Positions 20,498 through 30,005 are shown, counted from the stretch's first letter. The stretch: DNA of 64,000 bases from Leminorella richardii (GCF_900478135.1 NZ_LS483470.1:2786501-2850500); one strand, 5' to 3'. Program-made: numbers and translations. The notes: a model not told the origin generated them from the letters alone.

Positions 20498-23313
20498 CAG
20501 GCAAACTTACGCTCTTCGCCCTGCCCCGCAACGTTAGTTGCGCAGCGACCGCACAGCTCCGGCTGCTCGGCGTTTTGGCCAACGTCCTGAGTATAGTGCC
20601 AGCAGCGCGGGCACTTGCAGCCAGGCGCTTTAGCCAATCCGACCTTAAGCCCTTTGAGCATTTCGCTCTGCTGAGCATCCGATGCGGCATTCGCCAGAGG
20701 CGCAACCTTCGCGCCAGAGGTCAGCAGCACAAAGCGAAGCTCATCCTGCAGCGCATTCAGCCGGTTCTCAAGCTCAGGCTCTGCGTACAGCGTGACTGAT
20801 GCTTCCAGCGAGCCGCCGATAAGCTTATCAGCGCGCGCCTGCTCCAGCACCTTGTTCACTTCACCGCGCACTTTCAGCAGCGAATCCCAGTATTCGTCGT
20901 TCATTGACTCACCGTCAGCCAGACCAAACAGCCCCTGATACCATTCGCCGGTAAAGACAAAGGCATCGCGCTCGCCCGGCAGGTACTGCCAGATTTCATC
21001 GGCGGTAAAGGACATCACCGGCGCCATCCAGCGCACTAGCGCTTCGGCAATATGATAAAGCGCCGTCTGACAGCTGCGACGCGCCAGACTGTCGCCCTTG
21101 GCGGTGTACTGGCGATCTTTGATGATATCCAGATAGAAAGAGCCCATCTCGATGGAGCAGAACTGCATCAGTCGCTGAATAACCACGTGGAAGTCGTAGT
21201 TATCGTAGCTATAGGCAATTTCCTGCTGCGCCTGCAGCGCTTTGCCTACCGCCCAGCGGTCCAGCACTACCATCTCTTCCGGCTTCACCATATCGCGCAC
21301 CGGATCGAAACCATTAAGGTTCGCCAGCAGGAAGCGGGCGGTGTTGCGAATACGGCGGTAGGCGTCAGCAGAGCGCTTGAGGATCTCGTCAGACACGGCA
21401 ATCTCACCGGTATAGTCTGTAGAGGCCACCCACAGGCGCAGAATGTCGCCGCCCAGCTTGTTCATGACTTCTTGAGGGCTAACAGTGTTGCCGATAGACT
21501 TCGACATCTTACGACCCTGACCGTCAACGGTAAATCCGTGAGTCAGCACTTCACGATAGGGCGCTTTGCCCTTCATGGCGGTAGAGATCATCAGGGATGA
21601 CATAAACCAGCCGCGGTGCTGATCCGAGCCTTCCAGATACATATCGGCGCTGTGGCCGTGGAATTCGGGACGAACGTCAACCACAGAAGCGTGCGTCGAC
21701 CCAGAGTCGAACCACACGTCCAGCGTATCCGGCACTTTAACGTAGTCGGCCGCTTCATCACCTAGCAGATCTTTTGGATCGAGATCCCACCAGGCCTGAA
21801 TACCGTGCTCTTCTACGCGCTGGGCCACCTGCTCCATCAGCTCCAGTGAACGAGGATGCAGCGCATCCGTCTCTTTATGGACGAACAGCGACATTGGCAT
21901 ACCCCAAGTGCGCTGGCGAGAGATACACCAGTCAGGGCGGTTTTCTACCATGCTTTCGATACGCGCCTGCCCCCAGTCCGGGATCCAGCGTACTTTCTTG
22001 ATCTCAGCCAGAGACTGCTTACGCAGGCCGTTCTGATCCATGCTGACAAACCACTGCGGCGTCGCGCGGAAAATAATCGGCGACTTGTGGCGCCAGCAGC
22101 AGGGGTAGCTGTGCTGTAATTTTTCAACGTGCAGCAGCGCACCGCGGCTTTTCAGCAGTTCAACGATAACGTCATTGGCCTTAAACACGTTCATGCCGTC
22201 CAGCCCTTCGCCGGTGCCGGGCAGGTAGCAGCCGTCAGGGCCAACCGGGTTGGCGACTTCAAGACCGTACTTCAAACCAATAGTATAGTCGTCAGGGCCG
22301 TGGCCCGGCGCGGTATGAACGGCACCGGTACCGGCGTCCAGCGTAACGTGCTCGCCCAAAACGATCGGCACGTCGAAGTTCAGGAACGGGTGCTTAAAGC
22401 GCATCAGCTCAAGGTCAGCCCCTTTGGCACAGCCCAGAACCGCCCAGCGTTCAATACCGGCGCGCTTCATGACGCTCTCAACCAGCTCAGCGGCCAGAAT
22501 CAGCGTGCCATCCTCCACCTGCACCAGCTGGTAATCAAATTCAGGGTGCAAAGAGATAGCGCGGTTAGCCGGCAGAGTCCACGGCGTGGTAGTCCAGATA
22601 ACGGAATAAATCGGCCCATCGACGCGGTGAACGCCAAAGGCTTTAGCGACAGCAGCCGGATCGACGGCGGCAAAGCGCACGTCAATAGACGGCGACGTTT
22701 TATCGTAGTACTCCACTTCGGCTTCCGCCAAGGAAGAGCCACAGTCGATACACCAGTGCACTGGCTTAGCGCCCTTGTGCAGGTGACCGTTAGCGATGAT
22801 TTTACCCAGCGCGCGGATGATGTTGGCTTCCGTCTGGTAGGCCATGGTCAGATAGGGGTTGTCCCAGTCGCCCAGCACGCCGAGGCGGATAAAGTCTTTC
22901 TTCTGCCCTTCCACCTGGCCGGCAGCATAGCTGCGGCAGGCCTTGCGGAACTCTGATGCGCTGATTTTTTCGCCGGGTTTACCCACTAGCTGTTCAACCT
23001 TCAGCTCAATCGGCAGCCCGTGGCAGTCCCAGCCGGGAACGTAAGGCGCATCAAAACCCGCCAAGCTTTTTGACTTGATGATAATGTCTTTAAGAATCTT
23101 GTTGACCGCGTGACCAATGTGAAGATCGCCGTTGGCATAGGGAGGGCCATCGTGAAGAATAAACGTTTTCTTACCCTTCTTGGCCTGGCGAATCGCACCG
23201 TACAGGTCCGCTTCATACCAACGCTTCAGCATATCCGGCTCGCGCTTGGCAAGATCGCCGCGCATCGGAAAGCCGGTTTCTGGCAGGTTCAACGTGTTCT
23301 TATAGTCAGTCAT
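20497..23313 (-). CDS. ileS: Isoleucyl-tRNA synthetase
   Basis: IleS charges tRNA-Ile and edits valine. The 938-residue class-I synthetase has the HIGH signature in NGDLHIGHAVNK (about residue 64), the CP1 editing domain containing the conserved GTGAVHTAPGHGPDDY, the KMSKS loop in GRKMSKSIGN (about 602) and a C-terminal zinc-binding region with CPRC and CGRC. The length equals E. coli's. It lies between ribF and lspA and overlaps lspA by one base. Confidence 0.98.
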   Translation of the reverse strand: MTDYKNTLNLPETGFPMRGDLAKREPDMLKRWYEADLYGAIRQAKKGKKTFILHDGPPYANGDLHIGHAVNKILKDIIIKSKSLAGFDAPYVPGWDCHGLPIELKVEQLVGKPGEKISASEFRKACRSYAAGQVEGQKKDFIRLGVLGDWDNPYLTMAYQTEANIIRALGKIIANGHLHKGAKPVHWCIDCGSSLAEAEVEYYDKTSPSIDVRFAAVDPAAVAKAFGVHRVDGPIYSVIWTTTPWTLPANRAISLHPEFDYQLVQVEDGTLILAAELVESVMKRAGIERWAVLGCAKGADLELMRFKHPFLNFDVPIVLGEHVTLDAGTGAVHTAPGHGPDDYTIGLKYGLEVANPVGPDGCYLPGTGEGLDGMNVFKANDVIVELLKSRGALLHVEKLQHSYPCCWRHKSPIIFRATPQWFVSMDQNGLRKQSLAEIKKVRWIPDWGQARIESMVENRPDWCISRQRTWGMPMSLFVHKETDALHPRSLELMEQVAQRVEEHGIQAWWDLDPKDLLGDEAADYVKVPDTLDVWFDSGSTHASVVDVRPEFHGHSADMYLEGSDQHRGWFMSSLMISTAMKGKAPYREVLTHGFTVDGQGRKMSKSIGNTVSPQEVMNKLGGDILRLWVASTDYTGEIAVSDEILKRSADAYRRIRNTARFLLANLNGFDPVRDMVKPEEMVVLDRWAVGKALQAQQEIAYSYDNYDFHVVIQRLMQFCSIEMGSFYLDIIKDRQYTAKGDSLARRSCQTALYHIAEALVRWMAPVMSFTADEIWQYLPGERDAFVFTGEWYQGLFGLADGESMNDEYWDSLLKVRGEVNKVLEQARADKLIGGSLEASVTLYAEPELENRLNALQDELRFVLLTSGAKVAPLANAASDAQQSEMLKGLKVGLAKAPGCKCPRCWHYTQDVGQNAEQPELCGRCATNVAGQGEERKFA

Positions 23314-23346
23314 TCGATTCTCTGTTCCATTATCTCGACAAATAGA

Positions 23347-24285
23347 TTAAGTCCGCACCGTCTGCCCAAAAAACCGACGGGCGGTAGCGACATCGTTTTC
23401 AATCTGTTGCTTTAGCGCCTCCAGCGACGCAAAGCGCTGCTCGTTGCGCAGCTTTTCTCTGATGACAACGTTAATATGGCGGCCGTAAAGATCCATATTG
23501 ACGTCCAGCAGGTGCACTTCAAGCTGCTGACGCACGCCGGACACCGTAGGGCGTGTGCCAATATTGGCCACGCCAGGCAGCGGAGACGGCGTCAGCCCGG
23601 TAACTTCAACGGCGTAAACACCCTTTATCGGCGCAACCAGCCGCTTCATCGGCAGATTAGCCGTAGGGAAACCGATTGTGCGCCCTAATTCGTCACCGTG
23701 CACCACTCGCCCGCTCATGCCGTAAGGGCGCCCTAATAAAGATTCTGCCAGTGCCAGATCGTCATCGCGCAGCGCCTGACGAATCATCGTGCTGCTGATG
23801 CGCTTGCCGCCTTCACAAAAGCTCTGTGTATTCGTGACCGAAAAGCCGTTTTGCTCCCCAGCCTCTTTCAGCAGGGAGAAATCCCCCAGACGGCCTGCAC
23901 CAAAGCGAAAATCGTCGCCCACGGTCAAAAACTTAACACCTAGCCTTTCAACCAGCAACTGAGAAATAAACTCTTCTGCGCTGATGTCGGCAAACGCTTT
24001 GTCAAACTTGACGCACAGCAGGTAGTCAACGCCCGCTTCTGCAAGGTGTTGGCACTTATCCCGCAGCCGTGTCAGCCTGGCGGGCGCTTTGTCCGGAGCA
24101 AACAGCTCCATCGGCTGAGGTTCAAAAATCATTACCATCGTCGGGAGGCCAAGACGTTCTCCCTCCCGCTTTAGCTGGCGCAGCAGTGCCCGATGGCCCA
24201 GGTGGACGCCGTCAAAGTTCCCTATCGTCAGTACGCAGCCGCAGTGACGGGGACGTAGGTTATGTATGCCGCGAATCAGCTCCAT
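23347..24285 (-). CDS. ribF: Bifunctional riboflavin kinase/FAD synthetase
   Basis: RibF phosphorylates riboflavin to FMN and adenylates it to FAD. The N-terminal nucleotidyltransferase domain shows IGNFDGVHLGHRALL (about residue 21) and ISSTMIRQAL. The C-terminal riboflavin kinase domain has GRTIGFPTANL and GVANIGTRPTV. The product has 312 residues, the usual length. It heads the ribF-ileS-lspA string, 33 bases before ileS, and is divergent from rpsT. Confidence 0.97.
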   Translation of the reverse strand: MELIRGIHNLRPRHCGCVLTIGNFDGVHLGHRALLRQLKREGERLGLPTMVMIFEPQPMELFAPDKAPARLTRLRDKCQHLAEAGVDYLLCVKFDKAFADISAEEFISQLLVERLGVKFLTVGDDFRFGAGRLGDFSLLKEAGEQNGFSVTNTQSFCEGGKRISSTMIRQALRDDDLALAESLLGRPYGMSGRVVHGDELGRTIGFPTANLPMKRLVAPIKGVYAVEVTGLTPSPLPGVANIGTRPTVSGVRQQLEVHLLDVNMDLYGRHINVVIREKLRNEQRFASLEALKQQIENDVATARRFFGQTVRT

Positions 24286-24592
24286 AGATCAGCTCAGGGA
24301 TTCTCTACAAATCGAAGGCGCCGATTATAGCAACTGCAACACCGAAGGTTAACCGGCGATTGCGCGATCGCTTAAAATCTTCGGCCTTTTACAGCAGCAA
24401 AAGTCACCGATAAACGTCTCTTAGCGCTTAGTTCTTCAGCACACGCGTAAAGAAAACGCGTTAATGACTGTATTCCGATACGTAAAGCTGTTAGAATTCT
24501 GCGCCATCGATAACCGCGGTGTCGCTTCTTCTTTGTTCCTGAAAAAATTGTTCGTGGAATAAAAAATAGCGGCGCTAATTTGTACAAATCCG
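24286..24592. other. ribF-rpsT divergent intergenic region
   Basis: About 300 bases without a gene between two divergent starts. It must hold the ribF promoter and any distal rpsT promoter. I saw no convincing further element besides the proximal rpsT promoter just downstream. Confidence 0.5.
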
Positions 24593-24622
24593 TTGACAAA
24601 AGAAGGCTGAAAGGGCATATTC
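24593..24622 (+). promoter_or_regulatory. Promoter of rpsT
   Basis: A consensus -35 TTGACA (24593-24598) and -10 CATATT (24617-24622) are separated by 18 bases. They lie about 45 bases before the rpsT start, in the position of the strong proximal ribosomal-protein promoter known in E. coli. Confidence 0.75.
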
Positions 24623-24667
24623 CTTCGCCTTTAGAATGTCCTCAAGAAACTATTTGGGAGTTGGACC

Positions 24668-24931
24668 TTGGCTAATATCAAATCAGCTAAGAAACGCGCC
24701 ATCCAGTCTGAAGCGCGCCGCAAGCACAATGCAAGCCGCCGCTCAATGATGCGTACCTTTATCAAGAAAGTACGTATGGCGATCGAATCAGGTGACAAAG
24801 CTGCTGCAGTAGCTGCGTTCAGTGAAATGCAACCAATTGTTGACCGTCAGGCAGCAAAAGGCTTAATTCACAAGAACAAAGCTGCACGTCATAAGTCACA
24901 CCTGAGTGCACAAATCAGCGCTATGCAGTAA
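24668..24931 (+). CDS. rpsT: 30S ribosomal protein S20
   Basis: S20 binds 16S rRNA early in 30S assembly. The 87-residue, Lys/Arg/Ala-rich product begins ANIKSAKKRAIQSEARRKH and is highly conserved. It begins at a TTG at 24668, preceded by a GGGAGTTGG-type ribosome site. A UUG start is also used in E. coli rpsT, where it is part of the autoregulation by S20. A strong intrinsic terminator follows 20 bases after the stop. Confidence 0.98.
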   Translation: MANIKSAKKRAIQSEARRKHNASRRSMMRTFIKKVRMAIESGDKAAAVAAFSEMQPIVDRQAAKGLIHKNKAARHKSHLSAQISAMQ

Positions 24932-24946
24932 TGCTTCACGCTGTTT

Positions 24947-24973
24947 AAAAAAACCGGCAATGCCGGTTTTTTT
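24947..24973 (+). terminator. Terminator of rpsT
   Basis: AAAAAAACCGGC and GCCGGTTTTTTT form a stem with a 3-base loop, ending in an unbroken T run. Confidence 0.9.
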
Positions 24974-25002
24974 ATGCCCAAATTTTGTGTCAAAGGCGCG
25001 GC

Positions 25003-26184
25003 TTATGCCGCAGCCTTCCCATGTAAACGACCAAGCGCCGACTTCAACATTCCATAGCCCAGCACCGCAGCCAGCGTTGAGCCCAGCAGGATCCCTAACC
25101 TCGAATATACCATCAGTGCATCCTCTTGCCCTTCAAATGCCAAAGAGGAGATAAAGATAGACATAGTAAAGCCGATACCGCACAGCACTGAAACCGGAAA
25201 AATCAGCTTCAGATTAATGGACGGCGGCAAGGAAACCAGCTTGACCTTAAGCGCCAGCCAGCAAAAGCCAAAGATACCCAGCGGCTTGCCCACTACCAGA
25301 CCTGCCATGATGCCAAGAGGTAGCGCATCGACCAGAGACGATGCCGTTACCCCACCCAGCGACACTCCTGCATTTGCGAAAGCAAACAAAGGCAGGATCA
25401 GAAACGTCACCCACGGGTGAAGCTGGTGAATAAGGCTATCCAGCGGCCTGCTGCTGTCTCTGCCGCTGAGCGGAATAAAGAACCCAGTGATAACCCCCGC
25501 CAGCGTTGCGTGTACGCCAGACTTCAGCATAAATACCCACAGTACGGCTCCCACTGCCAGATAGGCTATCTTATTGCCAACTCCGCATCGGTTCATCAGC
25601 ACCATGGCGGCAATCGCGGTCGCAGCACCTGCCAGCGCAATACCGGAAAGCGTCTTGGTATAAAACAGGGCAATAATCACAATCGCGCCCAAGTCATCAA
25701 TAATCGCCAGCGCCATTAAAAACGCCTTCAGGCTGGTTGGAACTCGGTTGCCCAGCAGCGCCATGACCCCTAAAGCAAACGCGATATCGGTAGCCGCCGG
25801 TATCGCCCACCCGCTGCGCGTTACCTCATTGTCTGCGTTAAACGCTAGGTAAAGCAGAGCCGGTATTACCATTCCGCCAATGGCCGCCACGACGGGAAAC
25901 ATCGCTTTGTCTCTGCCAGCCAGCGAGCCTTCAATCAGCTCTTTTTTCACTTCCAGACCAATCACCAGAAAAAAGATCGCCATCAGGCCATCGTTAATCC
26001 AATGCGCCAGTGAATGACTTATTTCCAGAGTTCCCGCCTTAAATGCGATGGGAAGATGCAAAAAGCCTTCATACGCTGCCTGTAGAGGGGAATTAGCGAC
26101 AATCATTGCTGCTATAGCTGCTAAAATCAGCAAAATACCGCCGGAAGCCTCCAGCTTGAGAAACTGGCGTAAATAGTAAGTCAT
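25003..26184 (-). CDS. nhaA: Na+/H+ antiporter NhaA
   Basis: NhaA exchanges Na+ or Li+ for two protons and controls sodium and pH balance in alkaline conditions. The 393-residue product has about 12 membrane helices. The unwound helix IV motif AIPAATDIAFALGVMALLG and helix V motif ALAIIDDLGAIVIIALFY contain the two adjacent ion-binding aspartates. The C-terminal FAFANAGVSLGGV and LCGIGFTMSIFI blocks are also typical. The ATG at 26184 is preferred over the upstream in-frame start at 26208: it has an AAGGGA ribosome site and the family N-terminus. It is convergent with rpsT. Confidence 0.95.
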   Translation of the reverse strand: MTYYLRQFLKLEASGGILLILAAIAAMIVANSPLQAAYEGFLHLPIAFKAGTLEISHSLAHWINDGLMAIFFLVIGLEVKKELIEGSLAGRDKAMFPVVAAIGGMVIPALLYLAFNADNEVTRSGWAIPAATDIAFALGVMALLGNRVPTSLKAFLMALAIIDDLGAIVIIALFYTKTLSGIALAGAATAIAAMVLMNRCGVGNKIAYLAVGAVLWVFMLKSGVHATLAGVITGFFIPLSGRDSSRPLDSLIHQLHPWVTFLILPLFAFANAGVSLGGVTASSLVDALPLGIMAGLVVGKPLGIFGFCWLALKVKLVSLPPSINLKLIFPVSVLCGIGFTMSIFISSLAFEGQEDALMVYSRLGILLGSTLAAVLGYGMLKSALGRLHGKAAA

Positions 26185-26454
26185 TGCTCTTATCCCTTCA
26201 CTCAACAAGACGATGAGTATTTTTCATTGCCATTAATTTAGGTAGGCAATAGTACAAAACAACACATATTTTAGTAAAGTTATGCGATTAAACCAAAACA
26301 GGATAGTCAAAGTAGAAAAACAACAAGAAGAGTAAAAAAAGAATTTAAATATCAATATTATAAAAATTACTTATTCAATAAAAATGCTCATCTACCGGGT
26401 AGAAGATTTACACAACTTCACTGATTCCTTCTTCAAAGAATAGCGTTATAGAAT
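26185..26454. other. nhaA upstream region
   Basis: About 270 bases between the nhaA start and the dnaJ terminator, AT-rich. It must contain the nhaA promoter. I could not identify a clear -10/-35 pair or NhaR site by eye, and no nhaR gene is adjacent. Confidence 0.4.
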
Positions 26455-26483
26455 AAAAAACGCCCGACCAAGAAGGCCGAGCG
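26452..26483 (-). terminator. Terminator of the dnaKJ operon
   Basis: On the minus strand, CGCTCGGCC and GGTCGGGCG pair over nine positions (two G-U) around a 5-base loop and are followed by TTTTTTATT. It begins 32 bases past the dnaJ stop. Confidence 0.85.
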
Positions 26484-26514
26484 CTGTAGTTAAGCCTGAC
26501 GAGAATGCAAAGAG

Positions 26515-27639
26515 CTAGCCGGTCAAATCGTCAAAAAACTTCTTCACGCCGTCAAAAAAGGACTTAGAACGCGGACTGTTTTTCGAGCCTTTATCGCCCC
26601 CTAAGGACTCATCCAGCTCTTTCAACAGCTGCTTTTGCTTTTCGTTCAGCTTAACCGGGGTTTCAACCACAACCCTGCACAGCAGGTCACCCTGACTGCC
26701 GCCCCGTACGGACTTCACGCCTTTGCCGCGCATGCGGAACAGCTTGCCCGTTTGAGTTTCTGCCGGGATCTTCAGGTTGACGCGACCGTCCAGCGTCGGT
26801 ACTTCAATCTCGCCGCCCAGTGCCGCCATAGCAAAGCTGATAGGCACTTCGCAGTAGAGGTTGTTGCCGTCCCGCTCAAAGATCGGGTGCTGCTTAACCT
26901 GAACCTGAACGTACAGATCGCCCGCCGGAGCGCCGTTCTCACCGGCCTGCCCTTCACCGGATAACCGTATACGGTCGCCGGTATCAACACCCGCAGGGAT
27001 CTTGACCGACAGAGTCTTGGTCTTTTCAACGCGCCCCTGACCGTGGCACTTATTGCAGGGATCTTTAATGATCTTGCCGCGCCCGTGACAGGTAGGACAG
27101 GTTTGCTGTACGGCGAAAAAGCCCTGACGCATTTGCACTTGGCCGCTGCCGTGGCAGGTACTACAGGTCGTTGCAGAGGTTCCAGCCTTCGCACCGCTGC
27201 CGTGGCACACGTCGCATTCAGCCAGCGTTGGAATACGGATCTCTTTGGTCACGCCGCGCACCGCCTCTTCCAGCGTGAGCGTCATCGTATACTGAAGGTC
27301 GGCACCCCGGCTTGCGCGCTGACGGCGGCCGCCAAAGATGTCGCCGAAAACGTCGCCAAAGATATCGTTAAAGTCAGCGCCGCCGCCAAAGCCGCCGCCG
27401 CCCATACCGCCCTGTTCAAAGGCAGCATGGCCGTACTGATCGTAGGCCGCTTTCTTCTGCGAGTCAGTAAGAACCTCATAGGCCTCTTTGATTTCCTTAA
27501 ACTTCTCTTCGGAATCTTTGTCGCCCTGATTGCGGTCAGGGTGATGCTTCATCGCTAGGCGCTTGTAGGCCTTCTTGATTTCACGCTCGTCGGCATCGCG
27601 ACCTACGCCCAGAATCTCATAATAGTCTTTCTTTGCCAT
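26515..27639 (-). CDS. dnaJ: Chaperone DnaJ (Hsp40)
   Basis: DnaJ delivers clients to DnaK and stimulates its ATPase. The 374-residue product has an N-terminal J domain with the HPD motif (KHHPDRNQ, residues 32-39) and a Gly/Phe-rich linker at about 75-105. A zinc-binding region follows with four CxxCxGxG repeats: CDVCHGSG, CSTCHGSG, CPTCHGRG and CNKCHGQG. The C-terminal substrate-binding domains complete it. It is downstream of dnaK with 112 bases between them, and is probably co-transcribed from the dnaK heat-shock promoters. Confidence 0.98.
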   Translation of the reverse strand: MAKKDYYEILGVGRDADEREIKKAYKRLAMKHHPDRNQGDKDSEEKFKEIKEAYEVLTDSQKKAAYDQYGHAAFEQGGMGGGGFGGGADFNDIFGDVFGDIFGGRRQRASRGADLQYTMTLTLEEAVRGVTKEIRIPTLAECDVCHGSGAKAGTSATTCSTCHGSGQVQMRQGFFAVQQTCPTCHGRGKIIKDPCNKCHGQGRVEKTKTLSVKIPAGVDTGDRIRLSGEGQAGENGAPAGDLYVQVQVKQHPIFERDGNNLYCEVPISFAMAALGGEIEVPTLDGRVNLKIPAETQTGKLFRMRGKGVKSVRGGSQGDLLCRVVVETPVKLNEKQKQLLKELDESLGGDKGSKNSPRSKSFFDGVKKFFDDLTG

Positions 27640-27666
27640 CGGTGGACTTTACCCTATATATGCGTA

Positions 27667-27729
27667 CACGGGCGTAGAGTTTCCTCAACGCCCGTGCCAA
27701 GTTCCGTTAACGAGCCCCGCTAGGGCTCG
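27667..27729 (-). promoter_or_regulatory. Two hairpins in the dnaK-dnaJ spacer
   Basis: CACGGGCGT pairs with ACGCCCGTG (27667-27696, 9 bp, 12-base loop) and CGAGCCC pairs with GGGCTCG (27711-27729, 7 bp, 5-base loop). Neither is followed by a T run, so they look like mRNA-processing or stability structures rather than terminators. Confidence 0.6.
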
Positions 27730-27751
27730 CTACCGTGCCCGCTTAGGGCGA

Positions 27752-29672
27752 TTACTTCTTGTCTTTAACTTCTTCAAACTCGGCGTCAACGGCGTCGTCA
27801 TCTTTACCGGAGGTGCTCTGCTGAGCCCCTGCATCGGAAGATGCGCCTTCAGCATGCTGCTGCTGAGCCATTTCCATCAGCTTGCCGGACGCTTCCACCA
27901 GAGCCTGGATCTTGGCTTCGATATCCGCTTTGTCTTCACCCTTCAGTGAAGTTTCCAGCGCGCTCAGAGCGCTTTCAATAGCGGCCTTGTCGCCTGCATC
28001 CAGTTTGTCGCCAGCTTCAGTCACCTGCTTACGAGTGCTGTGCAGCAGGTGGTCGCCCTGGTTACGAGTTTGAACCAGCTCTTCAAACTTACGGTCAGCA
28101 TCGGCGTTAGCTTCAGCTTCGCGCACCATTTTCTGAATTTCATCTTCATTCAGGCCAGAAGAAGCCTTGATGGTGATGTTCTGCTCGCGACCAGAGTTCT
28201 TATCTTTCGCAGAGACGTGCAGAATGCCGTCGGCGTCGATATCAAAAGGTCACTTCAATTTGCGGCATACCGCGCGGTGCAGCCTGAATACCGTCAAGGT
28301 TGAACTGGCCCAGCGACTTGTTGTCAGCCGCGCGCTTACGCTCGCCCTGCAGCACGTGGATGGTCACTGCGGACTGGTTGTCTTCCGCCGTTGAGAACAC
28401 CTGACTGTGCTTGGTCGGGATCGTCGTGTTCTTGGTGATCAGCGACGTCATCACTCCGCCCATGGTTTCGATACCCAGAGACAGCGGGGTAACGTCCAGC
28501 AGCAGTACGTCTTTCACATCACCGGACAGCACGCCGCCCTGAACCGCAGCGCCGATAGCAACGGCTTCGTCTGGGTTAACGTCTTTACGCGGCTCTTTGC
28601 CGAAGAAGTCTGCCACTTTCTGCTGAACCAGCGGCATACGGATCTGACCGCCGACCAGGATAACGTCCTGAACGTCACCAACAGACAGGCCAGCGTCTTG
28701 TAAAGCCACTTTGACCGGCTCCAGAGAGCGGTTAACCAGATCTTCAACCAGAGACTCAAGCTTAGCGCGAGTCACTTTAATGTTCATGTGCTTAGGACCG
28801 GTCGCGTCTGCGGTGATGTACGGCAGGTTAACGTCGGTCTGTTGTGCAGAAGAAAGCTCGATCTTCGCCTTTTCAGCGGCTTCTTTCAGGCGCTGCATCG
28901 CCAGTGGATCGTTGCGCAGGTCAAAGCCCTGCTCTTTCTTAAACTCGTCGACCAAATAGTTGATCAGGCGCGTATCAAAGTCTTCACCACCCAAGTGGGT
29001 ATCACCGTTGGTCGCCAGAACTTCGAAGGTTTTCTCGCCGTCGACTTCGTCGATTTCAATAATAGAAATATCGAAGGTACCGCCACCCAGGTCGTATACC
29101 GCGATAGTGCGGTTACCCACTTCTTTATCCAGACCGTAGGCCAGCGCAGCCGCAGTCGGCTCGTTGATAATACGCTTAACGTCCAGACCGGCAATGCGGC
29201 CTGCGTCTTTGGTTGCCTGACGCTGAGAGTCGTTGAAGTAAGCCGGTACGGTAATAACCGCTTCGGTGACTGTCTCGCCGAGGAAATCTTCCGCGGTCTT
29301 TTTCATTTTCTTCAGCACTTCTGCGGAAATCTGTGGCGGAGCAATTTTTTGCCCTTTCACTTCAACCCAGGCATCGCCGTTGTCAGCACCGATAATTTTG
29401 AACGGCATGATGTCTTTGTCGCGCTGAACTTCGTCATCGCCAAAGCGACGGCCAATCAGACGCTTGATTGCAAAAAGCGTGTTCTGAGGGTTGGTTATCG
29501 CCTGACGCTTGGCCGGCTGGCCCACCAGAATTTCGCCGTCCTGGGTATAGGCGATAATTGACGGGGTAGTACGATCCCCTTCTGCGTTTTCAATGACGCG
29601 TACCTGAGTACCGTCCATCACGGCAACGCATGAGTTCGTTGTTCCCAGGTCAATACCAATAATTTTACCCAT
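27752..29672 (-). pseudogene. dnaK: Chaperone DnaK (Hsp70), frameshifted in this sequence
   Basis: DnaK is the main Hsp70 chaperone. Two consecutive frames, 29672-28242 (476 codons) and 28241-27752, together cover the whole protein. They are joined by a frameshift at a run of four T on the minus strand (28244-28247), where three would give TTT GAT ATC GAC and restore one frame of about 639 residues (638 in E. coli). The ATPase domain has IGIDLGTTNSCVAV, the phosphate loops and IAVYDLGGGTFDISI. The C-terminal lid ends EFEEVKDKK. Residue 344 reads Ile where the GGQTRMP motif usually has Thr. A sequencing error is more likely than a real null because everything downstream is intact. Confidence 0.9.
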
Positions 29673-29719
29673 TGCATGTTCTCCACTTAAAAAAACTGTC
29701 TTCGTTCACATACTCACCT

Positions 29720-29746
29720 ATATGGGGATGGTAAATCGCTTTTCAA
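29720..29746 (-). promoter_or_regulatory. Sigma-32 promoter of dnaKJ (proximal)
   Basis: On the minus strand TTGAAA, 13 bases, then CCCCATAT. This closely matches the heat-shock consensus (CTTGAAA and CCCCATNTA). It lies about 50 bases before the dnaK start. Confidence 0.85.
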
Positions 29747-29904
29747 CTGTCGTTTTACACATCACTACCCAAAATAATTCACACTGCACGGCTTAAAACG
29801 CTGCCCCTGAAAGGGAGAGGCCTCAAGGGCCGGAGTATTTATAGCCAACACATATGCAGTGTGAAACAAAATGGGTATACAGGCTTGCCTTAACCGTTGT
29901 TCAT

Positions 29905-29932
29905 AACATGGGGTCAACCCTGCGGGCATCAA
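29905..29932 (-). promoter_or_regulatory. Sigma-32 promoter of dnaKJ (distal)
   Basis: On the minus strand TTGATG, 13 bases, then CCCCATGTT. It resembles E. coli dnaK P1, where I recall TTGATG also as the -35 element. It lies about 230 bases upstream of dnaK. Confidence 0.75.
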
Positions 29933-29976
29933 GGGGGAAAAATAAAAAAATTTCCGCCTATTTCTGATCTAAACCA

Positions 29977-30005
29977 TTGTTTAACGCTTACGCGCTCATT
30001 ATGAT
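29977..30005 (+). promoter_or_regulatory. Promoter of satP
   Basis: TTGTTT, 17 bases, TATGAT. This is the best sigma-70 pair in the dnaK-satP gap. It leaves a leader of about 110 bases before satP. Confidence 0.6.

Noticed and set aside
22129..22956. 275-codon plus-strand frame inside ileS
   Set aside because: Antisense shadow; no start signal and no recognisable domains.
28788..29561. 257-codon plus-strand frame inside dnaK
   Set aside because: Typical antisense shadow of a highly codon-biased gene.
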